Positions 11,681-21,217 of a stretch of 46,960 bases of DNA are shown one piece after another. The notes beneath the pieces were generated by a model, which was not told the DNA's origin, did no database searches, and saw nothing but the letters and a program-made list of their open reading frames with translations. Numbering within the stretch: position 1 is the first letter of the stretch; each line of letters starts with the position of its first letter. Origin of the DNA: an uncultured Gammaproteobacteria bacterium (GTDB lineage Bacteria; Pseudomonadota; Gammaproteobacteria; Arenicellales; UBA868); assembly GCA_905612355.1 (NCBI GenBank), contig CAJQRU010000037.1, positions 1 to 46,960 of the forward strand. Reading direction: 5' to 3'. The position numbers and the translations under genes are program-made.

Positions 11681-11709
11681 ATTCTAGGTTTGGTCTTCGA
11701 TCTGGTCAA
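11681..11709 (-). promoter_or_regulatory. Sigma-70 promoter of the nuo operon
   Basis: On the minus strand there is TTGACC (11709-11704), a 17-base spacer and TAGAAT (11686-11681). Each hexamer matches the consensus at five of six positions. Transcription would begin near 11674, leaving a leader of about 24 bases before nuoA. The same two hexamers with the same spacing occur before rplU at 41068-41096. Confidence 0.7.
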
Positions 11710-11774
11710 TCGGATTACCCCATCCATGATCAAACTCAACCCCACCCGCTGAAGGCAATTCATAAAACAACGTA

Positions 11775-11859
11775 TGGTGCCGAAGGCCGGACTCGAACCG
11801 GCACGGCTCGCGCCACCGCCCCCTCAAGACGGCGTGTCTACCAGTTCCACCACTTCGGC
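11775..11859 (-). tRNA. tRNA-Leu (anticodon GAG)
   Basis: An 85-nt tRNA with encoded CCA lies on the minus strand. The acceptor stem GCCGAAG pairs with CTTCGGC, the anticodon arm is CCGTC-TTGAGGG-GGCGG with GAG as anticodon, and the T arm is GCCGG-TTCGAGT-CCGGC. A long variable arm of the class II type (TGGCGCGAGCC) identifies leucine. It lies between secG and nuoA, a position seen in other gammaproteobacteria. Confidence 0.96.
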
Positions 11860-11909
11860 AATAGGCTCTTCGATTTGACTGCCCATCATGGCGTAAAACA
11901 CTACCATGA

Positions 11910-12275
11910 TCACTGACCCTTCGGCACCGCAGGCAAATCTGAGTCCGATCGTGACCCATCCGTGGGCGCAACAGGCACGCTGCTGTCCGTTGTCTGGGCC
12001 GATGTCGTTTCTTTAACCACACTGTTCGTGGCCGCACTTTCCCGAGTGTAGATATAGGCGAGACTCAGTGCGGTGATAAAGAACAGCAATGACAGACCGC
12101 CGGTCAGTCGACTCAGAAACGTCGCTGACCCGCGACTACCGAAAAGAGATTGGGATGAACCGCCGCCACCAAAGGCCGCCCCCATATCCGCCCCCCGGCC
12201 TTGCTGCAATAGGATCAGGACAACAATAGAAATTGCCGTCACAAGGTGAATAACTGTCAAAACACTGGTTAACAT
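11910..12275 (-). CDS. secG: Protein-export membrane protein SecG
   Basis: This is an accessory subunit of the SecYEG translocon. Two hydrophobic helices (about residues 3-23 and 56-78) flank a glycine-rich loop with GRGADMGAAFGGG, the SecG signature. The tail after residue 80 is serine- and threonine-rich and low in complexity, which is common. The ATG at 12275 (MLTSVLTVIHLV, 121 residues) overlaps the tpiA stop by seven bases and fits better than the upstream frame start at 12299. An imperfect hairpin (TCATGG...CCATGA, 11886-11909) directly follows the stop. Confidence 0.94.
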   Translation of the reverse strand: MLTSVLTVIHLVTAISIVVLILLQQGRGADMGAAFGGGGSSQSLFGSRGSATFLSRLTGGLSLLFFITALSLAYIYTRESAATNSVVKETTSAQTTDSSVPVAPTDGSRSDSDLPAVPKGQ

Positions 12276-13033
12276 GATTTCCTCGCCGCGGCGGAGCAAA
12301 TCTCAAGGAAATTCTGTGCACTCAAGGCTGCTCCCCCAATCAGTCCACCATCAATATGCTCTTTTCCAAACAATGCCGGCGCATTGTCAGCCTTTACACT
12401 GCCCCCGTACAGTATCAGCAACTGATCAGCAATTGTGCCCGATCGGCTAGCGACGCGATGGCGAATAAATTCGTGCACCGCGTCGGCTTGCTCGGGCGTT
12501 GCTGTTTTCCCTGTACCAATAGCCCATACCGGCTCATAGGCGACGACCGCTTCGGCAAGCAGGGCAACACCACCGTGATGGATGACCGCTTCAAGTTGCC
12601 GCTGAATCACGGCCTCAGTGCGACCCGCCTCTCGCTCTTCAAGCGTTTCCCCAACACACACGATCGGCGACAAACCCGCTGACTGAGCTGCCAGCGCTTT
12701 TTGAGCCACCCACTCATCACCCTCTCCGTAAAGCATACGGCGTTCCGAGTGCCCAACAATCGCGTAACGACAGCCCTGATCTAGCAATAAAGCGGCATTG
12801 ATCTGACCTGTAAACGCACCGGGCATATTGGGGTCAAGATCTTGCCCCCCAACGGCGACACCACTGTCAGCTAACAACGCAATGGCTTGGCTAATCAAAA
12901 CGAACGGGGGACAAACAACGACCTCCACATCAGTGAGCCCGGATACTCCACTCGCTATAGCGGATAACAGATCAGTCGCCGTGTCGCGACTGCCGTTCAT
13001 TTTCCAGTTCCCTGCAACGAGCCGTGAGCGCAT
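12269..13033 (-). CDS. tpiA: Triosephosphate isomerase
   Basis: This enzyme interconverts dihydroxyacetone phosphate and glyceraldehyde 3-phosphate. The substrate-binding lysine motif (AGNWKMNG), catalytic histidine motif (YAIVGHSERR) and catalytic glutamate motif (AYEPVWAIGTG) are all present, with the phosphate-gripping LYGGSVK and GGLIGGA loops near the end. The ATG at 13033 (MRSRLVAGNWKMNG) gives 254 residues, the family size; an upstream ATG at 13063 would add ten. It overlaps secG by seven bases, so the two are probably co-transcribed. The order secG-tpiA-glmM-folP-ftsH is conserved in gammaproteobacteria. Confidence 0.96.
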   Translation of the reverse strand: MRSRLVAGNWKMNGSRDTATDLLSAIASGVSGLTDVEVVVCPPFVLISQAIALLADSGVAVGGQDLDPNMPGAFTGQINAALLLDQGCRYAIVGHSERRMLYGEGDEWVAQKALAAQSAGLSPIVCVGETLEEREAGRTEAVIQRQLEAVIHHGGVALLAEAVVAYEPVWAIGTGKTATPEQADAVHEFIRHRVASRSGTIADQLLILYGGSVKADNAPALFGKEHIDGGLIGGAALSAQNFLEICSAAARKSC

Positions 13034-13185
13034 TTCTCTAGAGTGTTGTTGTGGCAACGCCAAGTGCGTTCATTGCCATTAAAGTGAACGGACTATCCCA
13101 ATACAGCAGCAGTGTTATGCCGGAAATAATCCCGTGAAACGGCGTATTCTACACAGGACGAGAAAGTTTAGGATGACTAATCCAG

Positions 13186-14526
13186 TCACTCATCTGCAAC
13201 CGCCGCGGCAATTTGTCGGCAATACCGGGTGACTAACTCCGCATCACTGCCCTCGACCATGACCCGAACAACCGGTTCAGTGCCCGAACACCTCACCACA
13301 ACCCGACCATCAGCACCGAGCAAGGACTCCACCTCGCTGACCATTTGTTGCACCCTCGCCCCACTGACAACAGATGAAAGGCCGGCTCTATCAAGAGAAA
13401 GGGTCACGTTGGCCCTGGCTTGCGGATAGTTATCCAGATCCCCCGTGAGGAGCGAGAGAGTTGTGTCCGTCGATACCATGGCATTGAGGACTTGCAGCGC
13501 GGCTACGACACCATCGCCTGTTGTGGTCTTATCAAAACAAACAATGTGCCCCGAGGGTTCCCCGCCCAGACACCAGCCTCGCGAACGTAACTCCTCCAAC
13601 ACGTGTCGATCACCTACCCGTGTTCTGCACAAATCAATGCCATAACGGCCCAGCGACTTTTCAAAACCATAATTCGACATAATCGTTCCAACCACGCCGC
13701 CAGCCAAGGCACCGGTTTGTTGACGATGACGCGCTAACAGAAACAAGATCTTATCGCCATCGAGTATGTTTCCGGCTTCATCGACCATCACCAAACGGTC
13801 CCCATCACCATCAAATGCAATGCCCGCATTGGCCTTGTGCTTGATCACCGCCTCGACCAATGCCGCAGTGGACTCCGTTCCACAGTCTTGATTGATATTG
13901 TAACCATCTGGTTCGTTTGCAATTACACGGACGTTTGCTCCCAGCTCACGAAAGACGCGCGGTGCCAGGTCATAGCACGCACCGTTAGCACAATCCACAA
14001 CCAGGCAACACCCCGACAGCGATTGCGTCTGGGGAAATGTACTCTTACAAAACTCAATGTAACGACCCGCGGCATCAGGTATACGCGTTGCCTTACCCAG
14101 ATCTGACGCCGTGCGCATCGGCTGATGAAATTGCTTTTCTATCTCCTGTTCAAGCACATCATCGAACTTATGTCCGTCGCCCTGGAAAAATTTAATCCCA
14201 TTGTCATAGTACGGATTGTGAGAAGCACTGATGACGACCCCGGCACTTGCCCGAATGGTCTTGGTCAAATGGGCAATCGCAGGCGTTGGCAACGGCCCCG
14301 TCAAGGCCGTATCCACGCCCGCCGCAATAAACCCTGCCTGAAGTAACGACTCAAAGAGATAACCCGAAACACGCGTATCTTTCCCCAAGACCACCTGTCT
14401 GCCCTTTCCCAGCACCTTCAGAGCAGTCCCGGCTGCCCATCCTATCTTGAGAACATCCTCGGGACTGACAGGGCTATGACCAACCCGACCTCGTATACCA
14501 TCCGTACCAAACAGCGCGGTCAACAC
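13186..14526 (-). CDS. glmM: Phosphoglucosamine mutase
   Basis: This enzyme converts glucosamine 6-phosphate to glucosamine 1-phosphate for peptidoglycan and lipopolysaccharide precursors. The phosphoserine loop SASHNP with Ser102, the metal-binding DGDGDR (239-244), the sugar-binding GGEPSGH loop and the C-terminal RCSGTEPVVRVM phosphate loop are intact. Its 446 residues match the family. The start is GTG at 14526 and overlaps the folP stop by seven bases. About 150 bases separate its stop from tpiA, and a small TGACT-GGATT-AGTCA hairpin lies just past the stop (13181-13167), so tpiA may have its own promoter. Confidence 0.96.
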   Translation of the reverse strand: MLTALFGTDGIRGRVGHSPVSPEDVLKIGWAAGTALKVLGKGRQVVLGKDTRVSGYLFESLLQAGFIAAGVDTALTGPLPTPAIAHLTKTIRASAGVVISASHNPYYDNGIKFFQGDGHKFDDVLEQEIEKQFHQPMRTASDLGKATRIPDAAGRYIEFCKSTFPQTQSLSGCCLVVDCANGACYDLAPRVFRELGANVRVIANEPDGYNINQDCGTESTAALVEAVIKHKANAGIAFDGDGDRLVMVDEAGNILDGDKILFLLARHRQQTGALAGGVVGTIMSNYGFEKSLGRYGIDLCRTRVGDRHVLEELRSRGWCLGGEPSGHIVCFDKTTTGDGVVAALQVLNAMVSTDTTLSLLTGDLDNYPQARANVTLSLDRAGLSSVVSGARVQQMVSEVESLLGADGRVVVRCSGTEPVVRVMVEGSDAELVTRYCRQIAAAVADE

Positions 14527-15398
14527 AAACTTCCGTGCAACTGGGCGTTACCCTCATCCAGAGGCGGCGCTGCCAATGCTTCCCAGGTCCGCACCAAGTT
14601 TCGTGTCAGCGCCACATCATGTACTCGTAAAACCGCGGCACCCTGAGACGCCGCATATAGGGCTACTCCTGCGCTGACCTGCGCCGTTTCGTCATTCTCC
14701 TCCTGATCGACACTCGCCAGCCGTCGCACAAATGCCTTACGTGACACGCCAACGACGATCGGTCTTCCAAGGTCAGTCAGGCCACCCAAACCCCGGAGAA
14801 GTTGGACGTTATGCTGAAACGTCTTTCCAAACCCAAACCCAGGATCGACCAACAAATGATGCCGCGCGATGCCCGCTGCCTCACTGGCACGAACGCGGCT
14901 GGAGAGAAAATGACTGACCTCTCGCACGACATCAGTATAGGCTGGAGCCTTCTGCATGTTGGGTGGTGTACCCTGCATGTGCGTCAAACATACAGGCACA
15001 TTCAAGCGCGCCGCCATCTCCATGGCACCCGGTCGACGAAGCGCGTAGATGTCGTTAACCATGCTCGCGCCGGCCGATACCGCCGCCTCCATCACCTCGG
15101 GTTTACTGGTATCGATTGAAACCTGGACAGATAATTGCTCTTTCACGGCACGAATCACCGGCAATACTCGCTGGAGTTCTTCTTCCACAGGGACAGGGCT
15201 TGCGCCAGGGCGAGTCGACTCGCCGCCGATGTCAATGATGTCGGCACCCTCCCTTAACAAAGCAGCAGCCCGCTCGACAGCACACGCTACATCATGGTAC
15301 GCGCCATCCCCCGAAAACGAATCAGGCGTCACATTCAGAATCCCCATGATGGAAACACCTGAACCTCTTAGTGGCAACATTCGTCGCCAGTCAGTCAC
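14520..15398 (-). CDS. folP: Dihydropteroate synthase
   Basis: This folate-pathway enzyme joins p-aminobenzoate to the pterin pyrophosphate and is the target of sulfonamides. It contains MGILNVTPDSFSGDG, the DIGGESTRPGA pterin loop, DPGFGFGK, and a C-terminal LRVHDV block. The frame is open up to 15605, but the extra 69 codons lie inside ftsH and look non-native. The GTG at 15398 or the ATG at 15380 places MGILNVTPDSF at about residue 12-18, as in known enzymes. The start is therefore uncertain within a few codons. It follows ftsH closely and overlaps glmM. Confidence 0.92.
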   Translation of the reverse strand: MTDWRRMLPLRGSGVSIMGILNVTPDSFSGDGAYHDVACAVERAAALLREGADIIDIGGESTRPGASPVPVEEELQRVLPVIRAVKEQLSVQVSIDTSKPEVMEAAVSAGASMVNDIYALRRPGAMEMAARLNVPVCLTHMQGTPPNMQKAPAYTDVVREVSHFLSSRVRASEAAGIARHHLLVDPGFGFGKTFQHNVQLLRGLGGLTDLGRPIVVGVSRKAFVRRLASVDQEENDETAQVSAGVALYAASQGAAVLRVHDVALTRNLVRTWEALAAPPLDEGNAQLHGSLC

Positions 15399-15417
15399 GC
15401 GAGCAACGTTGTCCGAA

Positions 15418-17346
15418 TCACGCCGAATGACCGGCTGGAAGATCAATGTTCGGATTGATGCCAGGTTTTTGGGAAGCCGCGCCACCTGACTCCGCATCAC
15501 TGCCTGTGATGGGCGGGTCACCATCACTCGAAGGCGCCGGTGGCCGAGGCTCATCTCCGGCCATGATCTGATCAATCTGATCAGATTCCAGTGTTTCCCA
15601 TTCAAGCAGATTCTTGGTCATCCGCTCAATAATTTGGCGGTTCTCCTCAATGAGGCTGCGGGCCCGATCGTACTGTTCTTGAATAATACGACTGACTTCC
15701 TTATCGACCTCCTCAGCAGTCGCATTACTGAGATTACGATGCGTCATCATATCGCGGCCCAAAAATACCTCGGAATCGTTATCGCCATATACCCGGGGGC
15801 CAAGCCGATCACTCATACCCCAGCGCTGAACCATCTTCTGTGCAAGATCGGTTGCGTGCTCGAAATCATTAGCAGCGCCCGTCGTCATCTGTTCCATGAA
15901 GATTTCTTCTGCAATTCGCCCCCCCATCAGCACAGCAATTCTGGCCAGCAAATATTCCCGGTTATGACTGTAACGATCTTCCTCCGGCAACTGCATGGTT
16001 ACCCCAAGCGCTCGCCCCCGAGGAATGATGGTGACTTTATGTACAGGATCGGTCAACTCCGACAATATTTTTGCTACCACTGTATGTCCTGATTCATGGT
16101 AAGCCGTATTCAGCCTTTCATTTTCAGGCATCACGATCGAACGGCGCTCAACACCCATGATCACTTTATCCTTAGCGAGCTCAAACTCCTCCATCGTCAC
16201 CAACTTGCCGTTCCCTCGGGCGGCAAAAAGCGCCGCCTCGTTAATCAAATTTGCAAGATCCGCGCCAGAAAAACCCGGCGTACCCCGTGCAATGATGCTT
16301 GGGTCAACGTCATCGGCTATGGGCACCTTGCGCATATGCACCTTGAGAATCGCTTCGCGCCCACGAATGTCTGGCAAAGGCACATACACCTGCCTGTCGA
16401 AACGACCTGGACGCAACAATGCCGGATCAAGCACGTCAGGTCGATTAGTTGCGGCAATAACAATGACTCCATCATTCCCTTCGAATCCATCCATTTCGAC
16501 AAGCAGTTGATTCAAAGTCTGTTCACGCTCATCGTGGCCTCCGCCAAGCCCCGCGCCGCGTTGCCGACCCACCGCATCAATTTCATCAATGAAAATAATG
16601 CAGGGCGCATTCTTCTTGGCCTGTTCAAACATATCCCGAACCCGCGAAGCACCCACCCCAACAAACATCTCGACAAAATCGGACCCTGAGATCGTGAAAA
16701 ATGGAACCTTTGCCTCTCCAGCGATCGCTTTAGCCAATAGCGTCTTACCCGTACCTGGACTACCCGTCATAAGGACACCCCGGGGAATCCGGCCACCCAG
16801 TTTTTGAAATTTACTCGGGTCTTGCAAAAACTCGACTAATTCCTGGACCTCTTCCTTTGCTTCATCGACACCGGCAACATCCGCAAAGGTCACACGATTC
16901 TTATCCTCAGTCAGTAGCCGCGCACGACTCTTGCCAAAACTCATGGCACCACGGCCACCCCCGCCTTGCATCTGGCGCATGAAGAAAATCCAAACACCAA
17001 TCAATAACAGTAGCGGGAACCAACTGATAAAAATCGTCATCAGGAGGGATGTGCCCTCTTCTTTCTGGGCCTTGATGGAGACACCCGCATTAACCAGGTC
17101 ATTGACCAATTCAGGATCACCTGGCGAATAACTGACAAAACGATCTCCATTGTGTCTTTGCCCATAGATAGCGTCCCCGTCGATCGTGACCCGCTCAACC
17201 CGACCGTTGCGGACTTGATCCAGAAATGTCGAATAATCCACCTCCTGCCCACCGCGGTCATCCTTAGCCGAAAAGTTGTTAAATACCGCCATCAGCACCA
17301 TCGCGATGACCAACCAGAGGACAATATTCTTGGTTAGGTTATTCAC
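15418..17346 (-). CDS. ftsH: ATP-dependent zinc metalloprotease FtsH
   Basis: This is a membrane-anchored AAA+ protease that degrades misfolded membrane proteins and regulators such as LpxC. Two transmembrane helices (about 6-23 and 100-122) flank a periplasmic domain. Walker A is at 195-202 (GSPGTGKT), Walker B is [11 protein letters not shown] (250-260), the second region of homology is [20 protein letters not shown] (core 299-318), and the zinc site HESGH is at 417-421. At 642 residues it is full length. rlmE lies upstream on the same strand with a 170-base gap, longer than in E. coli, leaving room for a separate promoter. Confidence 0.98.
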   Translation of the reverse strand: MNNLTKNIVLWLVIAMVLMAVFNNFSAKDDRGGQEVDYSTFLDQVRNGRVERVTIDGDAIYGQRHNGDRFVSYSPGDPELVNDLVNAGVSIKAQKEEGTSLLMTIFISWFPLLLLIGVWIFFMRQMQGGGGRGAMSFGKSRARLLTEDKNRVTFADVAGVDEAKEEVQELVEFLQDPSKFQKLGGRIPRGVLMTGSPGTGKTLLAKAIAGEAKVPFFTISGSDFVEMFVGVGASRVRDMFEQAKKNAPCIIFIDEIDAVGRQRGAGLGGGHDEREQTLNQLLVEMDGFEGNDGVIVIAATNRPDVLDPALLRPGRFDRQVYVPLPDIRGREAILKVHMRKVPIADDVDPSIIARGTPGFSGADLANLINEAALFAARGNGKLVTMEEFELAKDKVIMGVERRSIVMPENERLNTAYHESGHTVVAKILSELTDPVHKVTIIPRGRALGVTMQLPEEDRYSHNREYLLARIAVLMGGRIAEEIFMEQMTTGAANDFEHATDLAQKMVQRWGMSDRLGPRVYGDNDSEVFLGRDMMTHRNLSNATAEEVDKEVSRIIQEQYDRARSLIEENRQIIERMTKNLLEWETLESDQIDQIMAGDEPRPPAPSSDGDPPITGSDAESGGAASQKPGINPNIDLPAGHSA

Positions 17347-17516
17347 CCACTACCTCTTCAAATTTTTTCATGATTTCAGTTATTTCCTGCCACAAGCTCC
17401 AATCAAATATAGTTGAAAATCAAGGAGCGGGGATTATTTAACCACCGATTTTGAGCCTTTTCTTCAATCAACACAACTGAGGTTTGCAGATCCCATGCGC
17501 TCCTCATGCCTTATAT

Positions 17517-18170
17517 TCATTGCAGCCCCAACCCATTTGAAGAGCCGGTGAGCGGATTAGTGGCAATAACATACCGTTCTCGGCTCTCACTCCGGGATGC
17601 CGCTGGCTTTCTCGATACATAACGCTCAAAGCGCTCCTTGACTTGATCTCGAAAGGTTGTTGTCGTTTCTCCCTCAAACACCTTGACCAACAACGTACCG
17701 TGATGAGTCAGCAAACAACCGGCGACTTTGAGGGCGGCTTCAGCCAGTTCCAGCGCTAGCGCCTGATCCCGACTCACCACACCACTCATTCTGGGGGCCA
17801 TATCGGAAATAACAAGATCAACCTGGCGATCTTGTAAATGACGACGAATCAACTCGTCAGACCCCGTCCGGGTAATGTCGAGCTCAACCATCTCAACCCC
17901 GGGGATCGCATCCATCGGTGTGACATCTACCGCCACCACCAACCCCGACCGCCCAACACGTTCCGCTGCATACTGCGACCAACCACCTGGTGCCGCTCCG
18001 AGATCCACCACGCATTGCCCTGCCCTGAAAAGGACATTCCGACGATCAAGTTCAATCAATTTAAATACCGCTCGCGAACGATAGCCTTTTTCGTGCGCCT
18101 GACGCACATAGACGTCACGACGTTGGCGTTCAACCCACCGTTTGCTAGAACCTTGGCGACGACCACTCAT
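17517..18170 (-). CDS. rlmE: 23S rRNA (uridine-2'-O)-methyltransferase RlmE (FtsJ/RrmJ)
   Basis: This enzyme methylates the 2'-O of U2552 in the ribosomal A-loop using S-adenosylmethionine. The SAM motif VVDLGAAPGGWSQ lies at 54-66. The catalytic residues Lys37, Asp123, Lys163 and Glu198 align with the K-D-K-E tetrad described for the E. coli enzyme. At 217 residues it is slightly longer than usual (209), with a short serine/glycine-rich tail. It is divergent to yhbY with 52 bases between, and upstream of ftsH, matching the conserved yhbY/rlmE-ftsH arrangement. Confidence 0.96.
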   Translation of the reverse strand: MSGRRQGSSKRWVERQRRDVYVRQAHEKGYRSRAVFKLIELDRRNVLFRAGQCVVDLGAAPGGWSQYAAERVGRSGLVVAVDVTPMDAIPGVEMVELDITRTGSDELIRRHLQDRQVDLVISDMAPRMSGVVSRDQALALELAEAALKVAGCLLTHHGTLLVKVFEGETTTTFRDQVKERFERYVSRKPAASRSESRERYVIATNPLTGSSNGLGLQ

Positions 18171-18222
18171 GGAGTGTCACCCAATGGTATGCTGTGATGC
18201 CGTGATCTGCTTGTCATAACCA

Positions 18223-18513
18223 TTGATACTCACCGGCTCCCAAAAACGTTATCTTCGTGGACTTGCACATCATCGGACAATCGCCGTAACCATTGGTTCT
18301 GTCGGATTGTCCGACGCAGTTGTCGACGAATTGGAACAAGCACTGGCTCACCATGAATTGGTGAAAATCAAACTGCCCGCAGTTCCTAAACACAAAAAAA
18401 AGGAATTATTGCATTCTGCCTGCGACCACACAGGCGCCGTGGCAATTCAATTAATCGGTCGCATCGGTATCGCATACCGTAAAGCCTCAAAACCGGTAAT
18501 CCAATTGCCCTGA
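18223..18513 (+). CDS. yhbY: Ribosome assembly RNA-binding protein YhbY
   Basis: This is a small CRS1-YhbY domain protein associated with large-subunit precursors. The 96-residue product has the usual layout: LTGSQKRYLRGLAHH at the start, a central VKIKLP strand, and the GRIGIAYRK loop near the end, corresponding to the family GxxxxLYR-type motif. The start is TTG at 18223, which places LTGSQK at residues 3-8 as in relatives. It is divergently arranged with rlmE. Confidence 0.93.
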   Translation: MILTGSQKRYLRGLAHHRTIAVTIGSVGLSDAVVDELEQALAHHELVKIKLPAVPKHKKKELLHSACDHTGAVAIQLIGRIGIAYRKASKPVIQLP

Positions 18514-18534
18514 ATAGCCATTGGCTGTCCCTAA

Positions 18535-18547
18535 CCCCCCGGGGGGG
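18535..18547 (+). repeat. C6G7 homopolymeric palindrome before the NRDE gene
   Basis: Six cytosines run directly into seven guanines in the 42-base gap between yhbY and the next gene. The G-run ends 8 bases before the GTG at 18556, the right distance to act as a ribosome-binding site. The complementary C-run can pair with it. Its length could vary by slippage. Confidence 0.6.
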
Positions 18548-18555
18548 TATTCACC

Positions 18556-19317
18556 GTGTGCTTTATTCTAATTGGGATCCGTGCTAACACAACGTATCCC
18601 TTTGTCATCGCTGCAAACCGTGATGAGGTACATCATCGGGCGACCGAAGCCGCCGGCTTCTGGCCAGCTCACCCCGACCTGTGTGCCGGAAGAGACCTGG
18701 AAGCCGGTGGCAGCTGGATGGGAATCACCCGCAGTGGGCGGTTCGCTGCCCTGACCAATTTTAGCGAAGCCCAATCGATATTGAATCCGCGCTCCAGAGG
18801 CCAATTGGTGACGGATTATCTGCTTGGATCCGCGCCCGCTGAACAATTCATCGCCGATCAACAACCTGAGTTTGACTCTTTCGGAGGATTCAACCTGTTG
18901 GTTGGAGACTGGTCCTCTGGAATTCACTGGATATCCAACCGCCATCCAACATCGAAAACGCTTGAAACTGGTGTCTTCGCGCTTAGCAATCACTTTCTCG
19001 ACACTCCCTGGTCAAAGATCACCAATGGGAAGAAAGCATTTTCAACTATTCTCGAATCCAATTTTTCGACAAAAGCCTTATTCGACTTGCTGCACCATGA
19101 CACCCCGGCGCAAGACCTCAAAACGGACGACGACCCTGTAACCGCACAGGTGCAAAGAATCCGCTCATCCATCTTTGTCAAATCGCCCGACTACGGCACG
19201 CGAAGTTCAACCGTAATCACCATTAGCCACGACCAGCAGGTAAGATTTATCGAGCACTCATTTGATATCGATGGCAACTGCCACAATGTCGTCAATGTCT
19301 CGTTCGAACTGCAATGA
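18556..19317 (+). CDS. NRDE family protein (TANGO2-like)
   Basis: This belongs to the NRDE/TANGO2 family, whose biochemical role in bacteria is not settled; animal TANGO2 has been linked to heme and lipid handling. The family name motif NRDE is at 21-24, Cys2 follows the initiator, and RDLEAGGSWMGI lies near 46-57. The LTNF block near residue 66 and ALSNHFLDTPWSK are also typical. The product is 253 residues from a GTG start that lies just after the C6G7 palindrome. Its stop overlaps the MATE gene start by four bases (ATGA), so the two are co-translated. Confidence 0.9.
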   Translation: MCFILIGIRANTTYPFVIAANRDEVHHRATEAAGFWPAHPDLCAGRDLEAGGSWMGITRSGRFAALTNFSEAQSILNPRSRGQLVTDYLLGSAPAEQFIADQQPEFDSFGGFNLLVGDWSSGIHWISNRHPTSKTLETGVFALSNHFLDTPWSKITNGKKAFSTILESNFSTKALFDLLHHDTPAQDLKTDDDPVTAQVQRIRSSIFVKSPDYGTRSSTVITISHDQQVRFIEHSFDIDGNCHNVVNVSFELQ

Positions 19318-20663
19318 GCATTCGACCAGAAAGCAAAAACCAACACAAAACTTCTTCCCCCAGACTCATGCATAAACGAGTCTGGTCTCTTGCCGCACCC
19401 ATCATCCTATCCAATGTCACGGTGCCGCTGGTAGGTGCTGTTGATACTGCCGTCGTTGGCCACCTGGCAGACACCGCGCTGATCGGAGCCGTTGCTTTTG
19501 GCGCTCTGATCTTCAGTTTCGTCTATTGGGCCTTCGGCTTTCTACGTATGGGCACCACCGGATTCGCTGCTCAGGCATGGGGCCGCAACGACCCGACCGA
19601 AGCCTATTTGACGCTGTCACGAGCGATGTTTATCGGATTGTCAGTGGGATTCCTGTTAATTATTACTCACCCATTGATCGGTCAGTTGGCACTCATACTC
19701 TTTCAGGCATCCTTAGAAGTCGAGTCCGCAACCGCCGTTTATTTCGGCATTCGAATCTGGAGCGCACCGGCTGTATTGGGTCTCTACGCCATCCTCGGTT
19801 ATCTGATCGCCGCACAAGACATGAGAGCCGTGCTTTACACGCAGCTCCTGCTTAACGGACTCAATATGTTCCTCGACATTCTGTTTGTCACTTATTTCGA
19901 CTACGGCATTGAAGGCGTGGCGGTCGCCACTGTAAGCAGCGAATACATCGCTATTCTTTTCGGAATTTGGTTAATACGCCACCGGACAGGCTATCGCGTC
20001 AAACCCACGTTGACTCATCGTCTACTGGATGCGGGCGCTATCCGCAAACTCCTTAACGCGAACTTCAATCTCTTTATTCGCACCCTGTGCCTAATCTTTA
20101 GTTTTGCCTGGTTCACTAATCGAAGTGCTCAACTGGGAGATCTCTATCTCGCTGCCAACGCGGTGTTGCTCCACCTGCAGACCATTTCCGCCTACGCACT
20201 GGACGGATTCGCACATGCGGCTGAAACACTGGTTGGGCGCGCAGTGGGACAACGCGATCGGTCGGCTCTGTTGGCTACCATCCGCATCAGTACGTTATGG
20301 GCGTTGATCGTTTCGTCAATCATAAGCTTGACTTATTTTATAGCTGGATATCACCTGCTTAATTGGATGACCAACCACTCAGATGTCCTCAGCCTGGCGC
20401 GCGCCTATCTGCCTTGGGTGGTGATTGGACCGATTATTTCAGTGTGGAGTTTTCAACTCGATGGGATCTTTATCGGGGCGACACGTACTCGGGAAATGCG
20501 TAACGCGATGCTGATCTCCCTTGGCGGATATTTGTTGGCCGTGGAAGCATCCATTGCCCTCGCCCAAAACCATGGATTGTGGATGTCCCTCCTGCTTTTC
20601 TTTATCTTGCGGGCGCTCACTTTGTCTTTCTACATGCCACGCATCATCGCAACGACTCATTAA
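19314..20663 (+). CDS. MATE family efflux transporter (DinF-like)
   Basis: This is a multidrug/toxin extrusion type membrane transporter that exports organic cations or other compounds using an ion gradient. The 449-residue protein has about twelve hydrophobic segments. It opens with a typical MATE first helix (WSLAAPIILSNVTVPLVGAVDTAVVGHL) shown by its PIILSN..VPLVG..DTAVVGH pattern, and LDGFAHAAETLVGRAVGQ lies mid-protein, which is characteristic of the DinF branch. The substrate cannot be predicted. It overlaps the NRDE gene by four bases and ends facing the DUF192 gene. Confidence 0.92.
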   Translation: MSIRPESKNQHKTSSPRLMHKRVWSLAAPIILSNVTVPLVGAVDTAVVGHLADTALIGAVAFGALIFSFVYWAFGFLRMGTTGFAAQAWGRNDPTEAYLTLSRAMFIGLSVGFLLIITHPLIGQLALILFQASLEVESATAVYFGIRIWSAPAVLGLYAILGYLIAAQDMRAVLYTQLLLNGLNMFLDILFVTYFDYGIEGVAVATVSSEYIAILFGIWLIRHRTGYRVKPTLTHRLLDAGAIRKLLNANFNLFIRTLCLIFSFAWFTNRSAQLGDLYLAANAVLLHLQTISAYALDGFAHAAETLVGRAVGQRDRSALLATIRISTLWALIVSSIISLTYFIAGYHLLNWMTNHSDVLSLARAYLPWVVIGPIISVWSFQLDGIFIGATRTREMRNAMLISLGGYLLAVEASIALAQNHGLWMSLLLFFILRALTLSFYMPRIIATTH

Positions 20664-20700
20664 TTCTTTACATGATTTCAAAGGACCATTGCACCGGCAC

Positions 20701-21195
20701 TCAGCGACGAAGCATGATGCGACTGTTTCCGGGCCCGCCAAATAGTTGCTGGAGTTCATCGCTACTGAACTCCAGCGCATAGCGATAAGATGACTCGATC
20801 CCATATAGCCTACCGGGTTCACCAACCAACGGCCGCGGCATGTGCTGGCTACTGATAAAACTACCAGAACGTGAAAAAAAAGCGATATTCAACGCAGTCT
20901 GCACATTTTGCATGTGAAATCGGGTGCGCACATCTCGGTCGAATACAAACAGCAATGGAAATCGCGCTATCTCCGCTTCGCACACATGCTGGAATCCAGC
21001 TGCCCGCTGGCGGGCACTGACAGCCATCCTGACTCGAATGACCGAGCGCCTTTCATTCTCGTTCCAAATCTCAACAATCTCCGTCGGCATCGTAGCAAAC
21101 GCCTCTGGGACATCATTGCACCTGTCAGCCCCCGCGTTAACAGCCGGCAGCACAAGAATGAGTTGAAAAAATAGCCTGATTCGCCGACACGCCAT
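20701..21195 (-). CDS. DUF192 domain protein, secreted, divergent
   Basis: The 164-residue protein starts with a hydrophobic signal-like segment (about residues 7-22) and then has a DUF192-like layout: RQRAAGFQHV (family RxxGLM region), FPLLFVFDRDVRTRFHMQNV (family FxF...FWMKNT region), LNIAFFSRSGS, and a C-terminal YALEFSSDEL. The family's usual glycine-leucine-methionine and tryptophan positions are altered, so it is a divergent member. The function of DUF192 proteins is unknown. It lies 22 bases downstream of the Gfo/Idh gene on the same strand and may be its operon partner. Confidence 0.75.
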   Translation of the reverse strand: MACRRIRLFFQLILVLPAVNAGADRCNDVPEAFATMPTEIVEIWNENERRSVIRVRMAVSARQRAAGFQHVCEAEIARFPLLFVFDRDVRTRFHMQNVQTALNIAFFSRSGSFISSQHMPRPLVGEPGRLYGIESSYRYALEFSSDELQQLFGGPGNSRIMLRR

Positions 21196-21217
21196 TACGC
21201 CAACTCGTCACTCGCGC

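Noticed and set aside
15399-15605. 69-codon N-terminal extension of folP
   Set aside because: It lies inside ftsH in another frame and has no resemblance to dihydropteroate synthase N-termini.
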